DNA of 64,000 nucleotides from assembly GCF_901709675.1 (NCBI RefSeq), contig NC_051089.1, forward strand, positions 7,311,476 through 7,375,475, given 5' to 3'. Below, one piece after another: positions 12,845-29,200 of this stretch. How positions within the stretch are numbered: the stretch's first letter is position 1; every line of letters starts with the position of its first letter. The position numbers and the translations under genes are program-made. The stretch comes from Syngnathus acus (Eukaryota; Chordata; Actinopteri; Syngnathiformes; Syngnathidae). The notes under the pieces were generated by a model that was given only the letters and a program-made list of their open reading frames with translations, ran no database searches and was not told where the DNA came from.

Positions 12845-15690
12845 GGTAATTACCATTCAGCAGTAGCTAAAGTGACATGTTTGAAGAAGAGATAAGGAGA
12901 CATAAATTGGCCGGGTATAAAACGGTGATATTTCCTCCACTGCTTTCGAAAAACCCATTTACTCTGCCTCTTTAGCATGTCAAGACCCCTGTCACAACCC
13001 TCTCATCCCCTCGGCCAGAAGGACTCATGTGCACACGCGTACACACACACTCACACACACACGCTGCACAGTCACCCGGCTTCTTGCAAAAGTGCTCATC
13101 TGCATTGGGCTATTAACTGGCAGCGACACACACCGAGCAAGACTGAACGGGAGAGTGTGTGTGTAAATCAGTGTAATGGGGCCAGGACCTCGGTAGCTCT
13201 AAAAAGAGAGCAGACATGTGGAGGACAAGACATGACTGCTATTTTTTTCTCCTTCGTTCTTTCATGAAGAGAAGCAGCAATGGAATGCATCTGTTAGCAG
13301 ACACAGTAGCGCTTGTATAAAAGCAGAAATGATTTTAATTTGTGCAAGACAAAGAGGGTTCATCAAGAGAGGTGGTCAAATGGGGCAGGGGTAAGTCAGG
13401 GTGTTAGGAATGCCATTAAACTGTTGAGTAGTGTGCTGGGTTCAAAACAGTTTGTATGGCGTTTGGCGACTAGCTTTACTCGAATTCGACATTTGAATTA
13501 CAGGTGAACATTATTGCAGCATTGAAATTGTAACAGACAATCAAAAATGAGCGTTCGCCACAAAAATTCCACATATAAAGATAAATCCAGGTGGCCGTCA
13601 TGTTGATTCAGATCAGTATGTATGCATTGGGTTTTACAACACAATAAATTATAAAACAATAATACTTGACAATATTTATAGTTTCATATGTTCCTTTGGC
13701 AAAAAAGCGAATTGTGGGTAGTCTCTGTCCCCTTGCAGGGTGCAGTCATTGAATGGGACATTAAAAAATGTTGTGATTGCTGTTTGCTTCCAGTTTGCAC
13801 CATGTTCCACTTCCCTGTGCTTAGTTGGCTGTTATTTTAACTGTTGAGTGAAAATATTCTTTGTCGACTAAGACTACTAGCAATGACTAGTCTGATCCAA
13901 AAAGTACAATTTATACAACCATTGTTGTATCTATCACAAGAGTGAAAATCTCCTTGAACTAAGTTGTAAAAGACAAAACCTTTTTAGTTGCGCCACACAG
14001 CGAAGATTGGGAGTCATTTTGGCGTGCCACGCACTCCAGGTCGCAGGTTAGAGCCCTTGTTGTGTTGCGGAGCAAACAGACACCCATACACATACAAACA
14101 CACACCACGGGGGGAAAGAGGTTAGGTGGAAAAAAGGAAGGAAGAGAAAAGGAAAGAGGAGGTGAGGTCAGACCTCTCCTTGGCCTCACAGCTGTGGGTG
14201 AGATGAGCCTTTTTCCTCACAGGTAAATAATAGCCACACCCTGGGAGTGGGCGAGCAGGTGGGGGTGTGGGGGGGGACAATCTTATTTCATATTGTCTTC
14301 TGTCTGCTTCCACTGACTTCTCAGACTGTTGAACATTCATAGATTTGGTTTTAAACTATACTCAAACCATATTTGGACGTTTTGATATAACTCCCCGGGA
14401 CTCGTCAACAGCAGCCATTACAACATCCTAATAAAAACTTAGCATGTATTAGATGAAAGAATAGTTCTCAGGAGGTAAACTAATCTGAAGTTTAAATACG
14501 GGTGGTATTAAGCAGGTAATCAGTATTCTACAAAGAAGTAACCTTCTCCGAGCTGATGGAGTCAAATGAACACTAAGTGTGTGCGACAGTGACAATGACT
14601 TAATGCTCGTGTTGTCTGTAAACAAGCCGGCCGACCGGCTGGATTAAGTCACCTGCCAGTATACTCCAAGCTGAAGAGGCTTTTTGCTCTGTGAGCGCTG
14701 CTTGTATAATTATTTCAAACACGAGGAAAACCCAAATCATTTTACAACGCGGATTTACATATGATTAGTGTCATACAAAGACAGGATTACTGCAAGCGCT
14801 GCAGAAAGAACAGACTTTTTTTTTCCTTTTCTCCCTCTTCTGGACTTGATTCATGAAGCCTGAATGTAAGTTATCACGGCTCTCTTGAGTCACAGGTGAC
14901 AAAAACAGACCGAGTGTACTTTGTTTCAGAGACATGATGTCCATTCATATACTGGAAGTTGAATTTCTTTTTCACATGAAATAAAAATGCTCATCCTATA
15001 TTTTCTTGATTGAATCAAATAAATACGACCCCAACTTCACTTAACTGTAAAACTGCTTCCATACTATTTACTAAACTGTATTCCAGCATCTTTGTTTCCC
15101 CCCCAGGAGGCCGAACATCCCAACATGCGCGCAGACATGACACAGAATCATCTAACCAGCCAGTGGGGGAGTAATTCATCGATGTAATAGGCTTTAGAAA
15201 ATGACAGCATTGTGCGAGTGTGTATGTGTATGTATGTTGATCCAGCCAGTTGACTGTGGCCCAACTGGCAGCTTATTAAGCAATTTGGATCCTGCCGGGA
15301 ATCTGTTGATGTATGCAACACACACAGTCACAGATAATGATAATGAAGGAGGTTATATTTCTGAGGAAGGTTAACAGTTGGATAATTTTCTTTTGTGTGC
15401 TTGGCGAGGATATATGTATGAAAAATTGTTTATCGAACCCAAACAGGCAAATTTGCCCCGTAACAGCTTTAGTGGGGCTATTATGGATGGAACTAAATTA
15501 ACACACATGCATACATAAAATAAAAAAATACATTCATAGTATTGCATATATTTTTATTAATTATTTTTTGATTTATTTATGTTATGTTTTGTATAAATAT
15601 ATTTATATTATTTTATTTATAGTTTTTTATTTAATTAATAGAGGTGCGTGTCTAATATTTTGTATTGCCGTGACCAATACAAAAGTTGCA

Positions 15691-17907
<2,217 letters not shown>

Positions 17908-18027
17908 CAAGAACTCTTCCGCTGGATCTACTAGACTGAGATCGCACAAGCGCAGGGCAGAGTTCAAGCTCACTGAATCTGTTTATTGGCTACTTTGTAC
18001 AGTCAAGAAGCTCATCAAAAGGTTCAG
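17908..18027 (+). other. Orphan exon-like stretch, 120 bases
   Basis: A good acceptor (cattcatctttttcag) and a full-consensus donor (TTCAG|GTGAGTAAG) bracket 120 bases. One frame is open: KNSSAGSTRLRSHKRRAEFK, then LTESVYWLLCTVKKLIKRF. The peptide is basic and matches no family I recognise. It may be an exon of an unannotated transcript, coding or not, or coincidence. No partner exon is identified. Confidence 0.25.
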
Positions 18028-18380
18028 GTGAGTAAGCAAAAAACAGCCCATTAATGTGTGTGGGGGTGTTTTTATATTTAATTAAAATAAAGGATGTGTA
18101 TGAAGACCCAATTCACTATTTTTTGTTATATTAAAAAGGAAATCTGCAAAAAAAACAAGAGTGTGTGTCTATGTGTGTGTGAGTGTCACTAATGTACTGC
18201 AGCTCCTCACTGGTGCTGACAAAAAGACAAGTTTGCGTAGCTGGTGCTAGGGTGTCCCTTCAGGGCTTCCGTCCGTCCACTGGCACGGGAGATGAACTGA
18301 GACAAGATGTCAGAGCAGGAAATGTCAGACCACTGCCAAACCGTCGTGGTACGCACCCCTGACAGGCACACTCTTACACA

Positions 18381-18737
<357 letters not shown>

Positions 18738-19343
18738 ACATAAAATAGTCATGAAATTCATTGTACAAAAGCTTTCTGAACAATGCTATGAAACGTGTCC
18801 CGGTTAGTTTTTTGTAATATAATAAAATCCTACTTTTAGTATTTTTAAATTAAACTAATTTAATTTATATATTTTATTTTATATTTTTTTATTTTATATT
18901 TTTCCCCCAAACTCTGAGATAGAGCTGGATGATAAAGACAGAACAGGTTTGCAGTGGAAACTCAACATGGCAGAGAGAAGAGCGCAGCAGGAGTTCATGT
19001 CCGCTGGCCACTTTGTTTTCTTGTGTGGTGTGTACACATTACAGATGTCTTGAGTAAGGCCTCCATCTGTAATCCCTCTTCCCGTCGCTCCCTCATTCTC
19101 TCTCGCTCTCTCTCGGTTGTCCTCGGGACTCAGTTTTCCTTAAGTGTGTCAATTTGGGTCTCCTTGCTCAAGTTCAAACATTTAGCCCTCAAACCACCAT
19201 TTGTCTCCAACTTAGCAGACAGAGTGACTAAAATAGCAAAAAAATACCCCAAGAAATAAAAAGCAGGGAGAGAGGAAGAAAAGCATCTTGTATGTTTGAC
19301 GGCACTTTTTGCTGCCTGGTTAGATCGCACGCACGCATGCACG

Positions 19344-19367
19344 CACACACACACACACACACACACA
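19344..19367. repeat. (CA)12 microsatellite
   Basis: Pure CA preceded by GCACGCATGCACG, a decayed extension of the same tract. Confidence 0.95.
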
Positions 19368-22206
19368 TCAACGCCCCTCCCTGCCCCACCCCCGTCTTGT
19401 CTGGCTACTGGCTGTGCACTTGCAGTTCCTTCAGGGCGTGTGGGGTCACACTGTGTGAGTGTGTGCGCGCTGGTGGGTGAGGGGAGTTCACCCAATGCCA
19501 ATCCACGCCTCAACCGTCCACACTCACTCACCCCCCACCACCCATGCTACAGATGATGTGCCGTCCGGCCGCATCTCCGTCATTGTGACGATGAGTGCTG
19601 CTGCCAAATGCCCCGCAACCAGAGTCACATCTGCTCCTGTCTCTGTCGCCACGGCGATACTGCCGAAGTCGGCACGACAACCGGCACATGACCGGAGGGG
19701 GGCGACGACGGGTGGCGCAGACGGAGAATGAGAGCGACGCAGTCGGTGACGGAGATGATCATTTAGAATGTTTGAGCTGTTTATTTACAGGCTGCCAATA
19801 AATACAAGCCACATGCGACGACGACATTCTGATCAAAATGATGAGGCAAACAAGGCTGATGCTACTAAAAGAGACAAGGTGAGTCAGACAAACCATATAG
19901 GCCTCAAAACTCAAGCAGGTGATTTTTACAAAATCAGGCATTGTTTTGTTTGTGCCTTTTACTTTTGTACCTCACAACTAATACAGTGTTGGCTTTAAGA
20001 CTATGTACACTTTTTTGACTAATTTATTTAATGAAAAGGCAAATCAAATCAAATATTCTGGAGCCAAACTTTGATATTTCAAAATTTAAAATAGAAATAA
20101 ATGGTCAGAGGCAAACACAATGTATATTACTCCAATAATTAACATGAATTTATTATCTTATTTTTTACAGTAAACATATTTATCTCTCATGAAAACGATA
20201 AAAAAATAATAATAATATTACGACAAACAAAAACTAATAAGTTGAGCACCAAAGTCGATCACACAATGAGGTTTCAAAAATAAGCAAAGTTAAAACAACC
20301 CAACTACATGTAACCACAGCAAAAATAAACTTCCAGCACTACCATGCTCAGTTCTGAGTACGAATCCTCCAACGCCTGGTTATGTTTTGCGCCTCCCACC
20401 ATATATTTACTTCCATCACTTTGTCGATTTCTCGTGCCCTCCTCCCTTCACCGTTGCTAAACAATTCATTTCCTGCCTCCCCCGTCTCTCCTGCCAGGGT
20501 GTTTATATTTGCCCAGCCCACGGCAAAGTGCCTAACAAGGTGGAAAGAATTAGGGGTGAAAAGACAGCACTGCTGCCAGCTAGGGTCTCTCTGCCTCTAT
20601 ATCGCTCCCGCTCTCCCTCTCGCTCGGTCTCTTTCCGACAGTAGATGAATTTCACATAATGTACTTCTGACTTCTCAGACGACGATGGAGCAACAACACA
20701 AACAGTCGAAGGTGGTACCATTTTTTTTTTATTGTTTATACGCTTAAAAAAAACGTGTTGAATTTACTTCATTGTATTTTATCAATGGATTAAAATCGTA
20801 GATTAAAATGATCTGAACCCAGATACATTTTTAAATTTAAAAAAAACTATTTTGTCAACTCACTGAGCGTAAAAATTAAGAAAATGTAACAAATATTTTT
20901 TTCACTGTACCTTATTTAAAACAATAGATTTGGATTATAGTTTTGCGTTTTGGGCAATTTCACTTCACAACTCCCTTTCCCCTCCAAAGCAAAATAAAAC
21001 AGACATAATTGAAAAAGCTCATCCTATGATTGAAGTCTTTAACCTTTGAGTTTCCAGCGTTCCCCGCTGGGTAGGGAGCTACCTTTCCAGGAAGAAAAGC
21101 ACGGCGGAAATAAGAGTGACTGGTGTTTGGTAGGCATCAGCCCTTTGAATTCAGTCGGGGTGAAGTCCTCTACCTGGCTCCTTTCTCCCTAAAGTAAGGT
21201 GTCGCATAGTCTCTGCATATCACACACTGAATTATGCACTATGACCCTGCACAGTAAGGAGGCTGAATCACACTAGTTAAGGGGGAGAGAAGGTAAGTGG
21301 GAGACAAGAGGTCATGCTGGTTTGATTTAAAGGAAGGCTCCATGTTACATAATACATCCTGAGAATTATTAACGTTAGCAGGAGTTCAAAATGTTCTCTC
21401 AAGAATGTACTGTAACCTTAATGTACAAAATCCATACACTCTATTTACATGCAGCACTTGGACTGCAATATTGTTTCTTAATTTCTTATTTGAAATGTTA
21501 GCAAGTTTGGATTTATTAGTTTTTAGATAAGATTTTGTTACAGCTCATTAAGAACAAAATTCTTTACAAAAATATTGCAATGATCAATTGCTTTGAAATT
21601 TAACTTTTCAAAGGTTCTTATATTATTGATATTTTTATGATATTTATGTGAAAATATTTTCAAGAACAGATTTGGATATCATAGTTAAAAGTAAATCTTT
21701 CTGATTATTAAAAAAAATGCATTGATACGTATAATGGAGGGATGGATTGATCATATTCTTAATTCAAAATGTATTGAAATAAGTCTGCTGTGATCAAAAT
21801 CAGTCCTTCTACCAGCACAAGCAATTATATGGGCTTGGATTTAACCATCCAGGATTATTTTATTCATGAATGTCAATTTTCAGGGAAAATGTATGACATT
21901 CACTGTCCATGGTGCTGAAACCGCAACTCAACTGAGCATAAGAGTAATGTGCACATTCTATGTTCTCAAAGCATTAAACTTAAATGTTATTTTAAGCCAT
22001 AAATAACTATTAACATATTTTTCCTTAAATGAGCTCAAACTAACACACAAACACTGTGTGAGCGTGTGGAAACCTGCACAGAAAACCAAATACTGATACA
22101 CCCCAACAACAACGTACCTGCTGGTCTGTTCCTGATAATGCTCAGTGGATGCTCTCACCTTTTACGGAGTCTATCCACTGGCTCTATTTATAATCCTATC
22201 AGTCAG

Positions 22207-22211
<5 letters not shown>

Positions 22212-22267
<56 letters not shown>

Positions 22268-22290
22268 TACATTAACACACACACACACAC
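22212..22290. repeat. Two (CA)n tracts with short spacer
   Basis: (CA)26 at 22212-22263, a ten-base unique spacer, then (AC)8 at 22275-22290. Confidence 0.97.
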
Positions 22291-25129
22291 ATACACAGAA
22301 GGTTGTTGCAGTACACTTGTGCCTGGGTGTCATGGTCGAGATGGATCCCAGTGCGGGGTCCAAGCAGGGTTTGCTTGAGTGTGATAACAGCCTGTGATTT
22401 GTATCTGTAGATGAAGCATCGGCATAATAAATGTTCTCCAGCGCTCACCTTCCTTTGTCTCACTCAGTCACTCTTTTTCTCTGTCTCCATTTCCTGCTTT
22501 GTTTGAACTCTAAAGTTTGGACCTCCTTTTTCTGTAGCTAAGCAACATGTAAAGAAAATGGCCACACACGCAGGCAGGCAGAGCACGTGTGTGAGAAGGT
22601 GTCAGTGCTATTCTCAGGTCAGCTGGGTTTGATCTTTTCCACCTTCTGCTTTCACACATTACCAGTCGGCCTGCGGGCTTAACGGAGAGGGCGGGGAGAG
22701 ACATCACAATGGGAACGCTGCATGCAGAGGCGTCAGCGTGATGACCACTCACGGCTGCACTACTCGTAGTTCTTTAGCTTTTATTTCTGTAATGTTAAAG
22801 CAATAATCATGCCGTTTTTAAAATATCCATTATGCTGGGGGGGGCGTTGAAAAGTCCTAAAGCTACAGATCGCAGTGGCCTCTGAAATTAGCAAGGCCAA
22901 CAGTATAGTAAGTATGTATTTTTCCATGTTGGTTTCATCTCAAAATTTCAAAATAATTTGGTCAATGTTTTTCAGGCTGTGTTTTTTTATCAGTGCAAAA
23001 GAACCCGTTTGCAACAATTAGGAAAAGTGACCAATCATATAAATAAATCGCCATTCATGTTCTTTCATTGACCTTAATTCCACATTTTAGTTTTCCAGAA
23101 AGTTCAAAACTTTCCTTTCTGTCAATTCAACTCTGTGTGGTCTTGTGGCTGCAATTTTTTTGACTCAACAAAAGGAATCCTGGCTGCATTTGCGCTATAG
23201 TTTTCTGCTGGTCTGTCATAAATTTCTGTCTGTGGTATTAGCTGAGGTTAGGCTCTCTTCAATTCTCCTCTCTGCAGTCAGTCTATCAGCTTGTTATCCC
23301 TTCTAACCCTCTCTACTCATCCTCGCCTAAGGCTCACACCTACGGGAGAGTGACTGTTTGGCAAACTCTTCCTTTTTCTGCTCATTCTATTAATTCCTTC
23401 GCTAGTTTCAGTTAATTTTACTTTCAATTTCTGTCTGACTATGTTTCACTTGTTTTACAGTAGATTCAATTTTTTTTCTGGCTGTCCCCATTTCAGATAC
23501 TTGCTTTGTGAGGAGTGCGGAATAAAGCCATGGCAGATGTATTATATACGTATATTGCGCTAGCTTCAATATAGCCTAATTTCTCATGATGAACCGCAGC
23601 CCAATCCTCACCTTCATCATCTTTAGATCTCTTCGTATGGAAGTGGAAAGAAATCAATTTTCACTCTTATTAAGGGCGGCCTACTCCTACTTAAGCCTCC
23701 GATTCGAGTGTGTGCATACGTCTGAGTGGAAGTTGTGAGCCGGGGTTACTCCCTCTCACTGCAAGAATCTTTCTTTCCCCCAGTCAGCCCCTAATGTATG
23801 ACTCCCTTCTTCTTTCCTTTGTGTTCATTTGTCATTCGTATTGCCCCCCCTGTGATTATCCCAGTGCATATCAGAGGCTCTTAATGAAGATTCACAACAT
23901 TTTCCCCTCCCAGCTAATACCTTATCAAAGGAGAAATCTCGTTCCGGAAAATCAATTTTCTTTCATAATATTAAGTCCTCCCCTAATGCACTTGCATGCG
24001 TGATTCCTTTTATTTAGTGCCGCAATGCAACAATGAGGGACTTAACCCTGAAACCTGCGCACTCCATCTACACTCGGTTTGATCTGATATCTCAATGAGA
24101 GGAGACGTTACAAGTTTGTTAAAATGCAGTTGGAAGAAGTCTAAACTACTTTAAAGGAAAATGAGAGCTTCATATTGATGCATGGTGCACTGACTACTTT
24201 ATCCATTTATCATATTTTAGCTTCAGTGGTCATAGTACATGACAAGGTGTGTGCGTGTGTGTGTACAATTTGGTTATTCTTTTAAATTAGGTCATTACCG
24301 CAAAGACAGACAGGACACAGTCTCATGAAGTCAAAAAGAGAACGAATGACGTCTGACGGAGGTCATAAAGCAGACGCATTAACTAACAACTCGCGGCGTT
24401 CCCAGAGTACATTTTCCTGGAGAGCACAGACCGGACTTCCCATTTCATTCTTAATAAGAACAGAAGATACAAAATCAATATTCCAAGGTCAAAGTAATGC
24501 TGCTAATCTCGTAGGGGAAAATGCGTATGTCGATGTGTGACAGCACATGGTTGATGAAAAAAGGCCCTGCAGCCTACTGACCTGTTTTTTTTATCTCCTT
24601 CACTGCAGCAAAAAGGTAATTTTGGGAGAATTGGCATTGATACTTGGGCAAAGTGATCAAGAAGTGGGCCTAAAGAACGTATCGGTTCCCTGTACCCCTG
24701 CAGTGACCATCGCATTCCAGACACAACCTAAAAAAAAAAAAAGTGCATCAGCAACTGTGGCTCTCCTTTCCCACATGCAAGGGCATCACAGTAACCATAC
24801 TGTACTAAAAACACGTTAATAATTATAGCAAAACAGTTGTAACTTGAAAAAACAGAGGGCCGTGAACACTGCCCTGATGCGCTCCAGAAAACTTTACAAT
24901 GAAACTACCAACACCAGAAAGTTTTTTCCACAGTTTTTTCCAGAGTTAGCATCTGCAGTGAAGATCTCGGCCCTATATGGAAGAACTGCTGGGTGATAGA
25001 TAAAGTAGGGCAGGGGTAATGATGAGGCATCATCGATGTAAATGATACTCAAGGAGGCCTGCTGCGAGGTGCGGTGGTGCTGCGAGCAGGTGAGAGAGAC
25101 ACCAGAATGCGAGAGAGATGGGAGCAGGT

Positions 25130-25156
25130 GAGAGAGAGAGAGAGAGAGAGAGAGAG
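25130..25156. repeat. (GA)n microsatellite in a purine-rich tract
   Basis: About 13 GA units inside a longer GA/GGA-rich stretch (about 25085-25240). On the minus strand this gives a Ser/Leu-rich chance frame of 205 codons. Confidence 0.95.
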
Positions 25157-25404
25157 GCTGGATGGATGGAGGAAGGGAGGGAGAGTGGGAATAGGGATGA
25201 TGAAGAGGGAGAGGAGAGAGAAACAGAGGTGTTGGGGGTGGTGATGTATGTGGGCCTGTCAGAAAGTGGTCGGGGAAGATGCAGTGTGCTCCTCACACAG
25301 GGGAAGCAACACCCCCACCCACTCAACCACACACATGCATTTGGCTTGCATCCCACAGCCAGCCAGCCAGCCACCCACAGTCTCTCCCTGGGCCAGCCTG
25401 GATG

Positions 25405-25560
25405 GAGAGCCTGACTAATAACCCTGAGGTTGGTGGGTTGATCCCCGCCGCAGACACGGGTGTTTTCTGGCTGCAAGACGGCAGCTGGAGGGTGGCGCGG
25501 TATTACTTCGAAAGTTCTCGCCAGCAATGCCCTTGAATAAGACACCATGTCCCATGATGC
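25405..25560 (+). mobile_element. Diverged tRNA-derived SINE (tRNA-Ile-like head)
   Basis: CTGACTAATAACCCTGAGGT followed by TGGTGGGTTGATCCCCG resembles the anticodon and T-arm part of tRNA-Ile(AAT) (CTAATAACGCCAAGGTCGCG then GGTTCGATCCCCG), with one base lost in the B box. About 100 bases later CAGCAATGCCCTTGAATAAG ACACC resembles the CCTTGAGCAAGACAC module common in vertebrate SINE bodies. A degenerate copy is the best reading; family assignment is not possible here. Confidence 0.55.
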
Positions 25561-27787
25561 ACGGCAGGGGGGCCCTAACACCTCTGACAGCATGTTAATG
25601 TATAGCAAAGCCTGCGTATGGCGGGGATTAGCAGATGGGATGCACAAACACTCGCCTTGGTCAACTCAAATGAATTGATGGAGCAGATTATATCGATACT
25701 GCAAAGGCTTTTTTTTTAATTTAAAAGTTACCTTTCAGGTGCTACGCAAGCAACAATAACAATATCCATCTGTCCTTCTACACGGATGCATTTTATTGTT
25801 TGTTTTATGCTCTAGCTCTCCGAACACACCACAGGCAGAGTAGTGCACGGGCCTCAGAGTGAATTTGAGAGATGTTTGGGATTTGCATCTTGAACATGAA
25901 AAGTGGGTATAAGAAATATGCTAGATGAAATAGCATATATCTTTAGCGGTAGATTTTGATTGACAGTTGAGCAGAGCTTAGTTTAGCAAATTCAGCAGAC
26001 ACAATCCCAGCATTTAAGAATTGAGAGAACTGCTTGACGTCATGATTTTGAAACTTAACCTTGTACATTTGATTTTGTTTTCCTAATCATTCAAAATACT
26101 TTTCGATTTAATACTTTTTAAAGGTTATTTTTTTAATTGCCATCACACTGTGTATACGTGTTAATCTAAATAAATGTCTTCAGCATGTGTTCCCACGCGC
26201 GTGTTTGTTGGCATTTTGAGTTGCCGAGCAGACTAATCCATTCTCTCCACAAGTATGGAGAGATGCTGTTGTCCTGCTGCCTTTCACACGCACACACAAA
26301 ACATAGAGACACACTCAAACGCACAAGCACTTGCCATGCTGTGTTACATGGAGCTGCGATCACATTACCCAGCACTGGACCCTACGCACACACCCAATAT
26401 AAGAAGCAATGATTCACCTGATGGGCCGGCATCCACACACAGACACACATCGTGGTCCTGCTGACAAGCTCTTCCACGCCAGATTAATCTGGTTTACAGT
26501 CTTATCTTAACACAGATCATACCTCAACACTAACACACACACAACCCTACCTAATAACAAAACCACTTTTGGATGAAACGCACACACACAGGTTTAAGAA
26601 CACAACTGAGTGTTAACCCGCAGGTGTTCCAAGAAGAGCGCAAACAACCAATAAAATAAAGAAATGGCTGAAAATGTAGAAAGAACCTGTCCCATTGATG
26701 GCTGCTGTGAGCAGGAGGTGGGCAGCAGGAGAAAGTTTGCGTTGGAAACAAAACATCCCATTAGTCACAGTGAGGAATACCACACTCGCCCCCCTACTTG
26801 GAAAGAAATATGACCAAAAGAATATTGACATTTTAATCCCCCCCAAATCTCAGTGTCCTTTCTGCCTCACAAAGGTCAGTTCCATTTTGGAGCAGACCTC
26901 TGTATAGCCTTTTGTTTTCACCGATCTGCACAGCAAAATGGAAGTGTGTGAGCTCTCCTAATACAATGCGTAATCCTTAGCCACATGGTCCAACACGCCT
27001 CTACTCAATATTCAGAATTCTCGCTTTGAAAAAAAATCTCATCATTTAGTTCAGGATTCACACCGAATCTGAAAGTCGAGTAGACTTCGTAAAAGAAATA
27101 AATGAGAATCTGTATAAAGGATGATGGCTAAAATAAAGGAAATCAGATAAGCCGCAGTTGCTTTGGATAGTTTACAAAGCAAAGCTATGCATCTGCACCA
27201 AGTGACAAAATGCTCAGAGGCCAGTAAGTGAGCCATGTGGGATTCCAGCATTTAGAGGAACCTTTTTAGGGCAACCCCCATCACCCCCTTACCCTCTTCT
27301 CTGCCTCCCGTCTCCCTCCGCTTGGCTTCTAGAGAGGAGACGTATTGATTTGGCGTCTCCTTTCCATGCTCAAGATGAAACAATTAGTGAATGTGGAGGA
27401 GGGAAAGAGGAGTGTGGTGAGATGTGGACTGAAAAGATTTCAGCTTCAAGAGAGAAATGGTCATGTTTAGGTTGAATATTCAGTAGGACTTCATGTTGGA
27501 TAAATATGTAAAAAAAACATGGGGACTCTTCTGTTCACGCCACACACAAACAGAATGGATGTCATTTCCAATTTCTCACCCATTTCTCCCATCAAAGAAT
27601 GTGAACAGAGCTGAGTTGGGGAATAAATAGGAACAAACAAAACAAGGCACATCATCAGCTGTGATGCGTCTATCACATCGCATTAGCCCTCATGTTTCCG
27701 TCTCATGGCTGCTTTTGCCTCCTTCCATCTCCTTTTTCTATTGCCACCTCCCGTGCTCTCATTTTGCAACGGGCAGCTGTCGCCTGC

Positions 27788-27790
<3 letters not shown>

Positions 27791-27818
<28 letters not shown>
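27791..27818. repeat. (TG)14 microsatellite
   Basis: Pure TG dinucleotides. Confidence 0.97.
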
Positions 27819-27821
<3 letters not shown>

Positions 27822-28735
27822 AGTGTGTGTTTGAGTGGGCTGTCCGTATTGAATGCTGTGAGTGGCCTCTACTGGCAGACTGAAGGGAAATAAAATGATT
27901 CAAAGATAAAATGAATGATGGATCGCAAAAAGAAAAAATTAATTTACATGACAGATTATTATTTAGCTTGAGTCATATAGATGAAGAGTTTATGATATGT
28001 ACACATACCTGTCCAAATGCCAGGTTATCATAAAAAATGACACCAAATGATCATTTCAAAACTTTATCCAACATTAAAAACCTCTGCAACTGAATTGGAA
28101 TTGCGCAACCATTTTCACTAACTGGGGATGTGATGATGTTCAGAATGAACCAATCACATTTAAACTCACATTAAGTATGTATCAGCACACAATTGCTACC
28201 ATATAAAGAGCCTCTGATTAAACCCAAGTTTTAGGTTTTTTTAGTAGGCCCAAAATTGTCTATTTTACGATTGAATTGCAAGTTGTTTTTTTATTTATTT
28301 TATTTATATTACATTTTAACACAGTTTTTCTTTCTAAATCGCAGAGTATGCGCATGTGTGTGAAAAAGTCTACGTTGGGCACAGCAGAGAGAACAGCAGG
28401 CCATAGATTTATTGCTTACAGGGGAGTAGAAGGCTGCGGGCCTCAGGGGTCTCTTCTGACATCAATAAAACAATGACACACATCGACCCGACAACAGCCC
28501 ACTTGCTTCATCACCAGGACAAAGTAGCATCAATAGTTACAGAGAGAGTGGCGGAATATGAGTGAAGGCGCATGGAACATAGGTCGCGTTCTAAGTGATT
28601 CGTGTCATTAAACACACATGGCCCTGCGAGCGCACATGTGGCTTCATTTCATTCGAGATGACAAAAAGCTAGAAATGTGCTCATGTGATCCCATAGGAAT
28701 TTTGAGCACCTTAGAGAAGATAGAATTATCAATCC

Positions 28736-29200
28736 TTAGAGTGTTCTGACAAAGACAATTATGAGAAATGAAAAAATAAGTAGAGTGACAACATTTCCGT
28801 TTTTCATCCCATCTTCAGACTGTAAGAACTCGAGCCCCTTTATTTGAATCAGCAGATTTTTGGTGCAGTTGGGACATGGCGTTAGCTTGCTAGCTTTACA
28901 CCCCGAAAATAAATCTTTGCTTCGGACATCTGACAGCCAGCGTGTGAACTGGGTCGCTTCATGCTGACGTTGTAGCTTTAGAGTCTCGTTATCACGCCGT
29001 GGAAAAGCCCCCTTGACATTGACATTTGAGCCAGACAATTCCCAAAAGGAGATCAGATATTTATTTTGACAAGCCTTTGTAAAATCTAATAAAGACTCAC
29101 ACAAGAATAAAAACCCTAAAAAAGTGACGGAAGTAGTGGGGTGAGAATAAAATTGAAGCGGCACGAAAGGAAAAAAGAGGGCGGGACGATGCTGCAACAT
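28736..29200 (-). other. Uncharacterised 154-codon open frame, no repeat content
   Basis: This is one of the two longest open frames that are not mainly low-complexity or microsatellite sequence. It has an even composition and a Cys-rich part (DLFSGCKASKLTPCPNCTKN) that could hold a zinc-binding pair. I do not recognise a family. No promoter, splice context or neighbour supports it, and in 64 kb of AT-rich DNA such a frame can arise by chance. Confidence 0.15.

Noticed and set aside
19130-19531. Minus-strand open frame of 133 codons in a CpG-bearing stretch
   Set aside because: Crosses a (CA)12 tract; no homology and no exon structure recognised.
25030-25647. Minus-strand open frame of 205 codons
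   Set aside because: It runs through a (GA)n purine tract and a SINE remnant; Ser/Leu/Pro-rich low complexity, no domain and no splice context.
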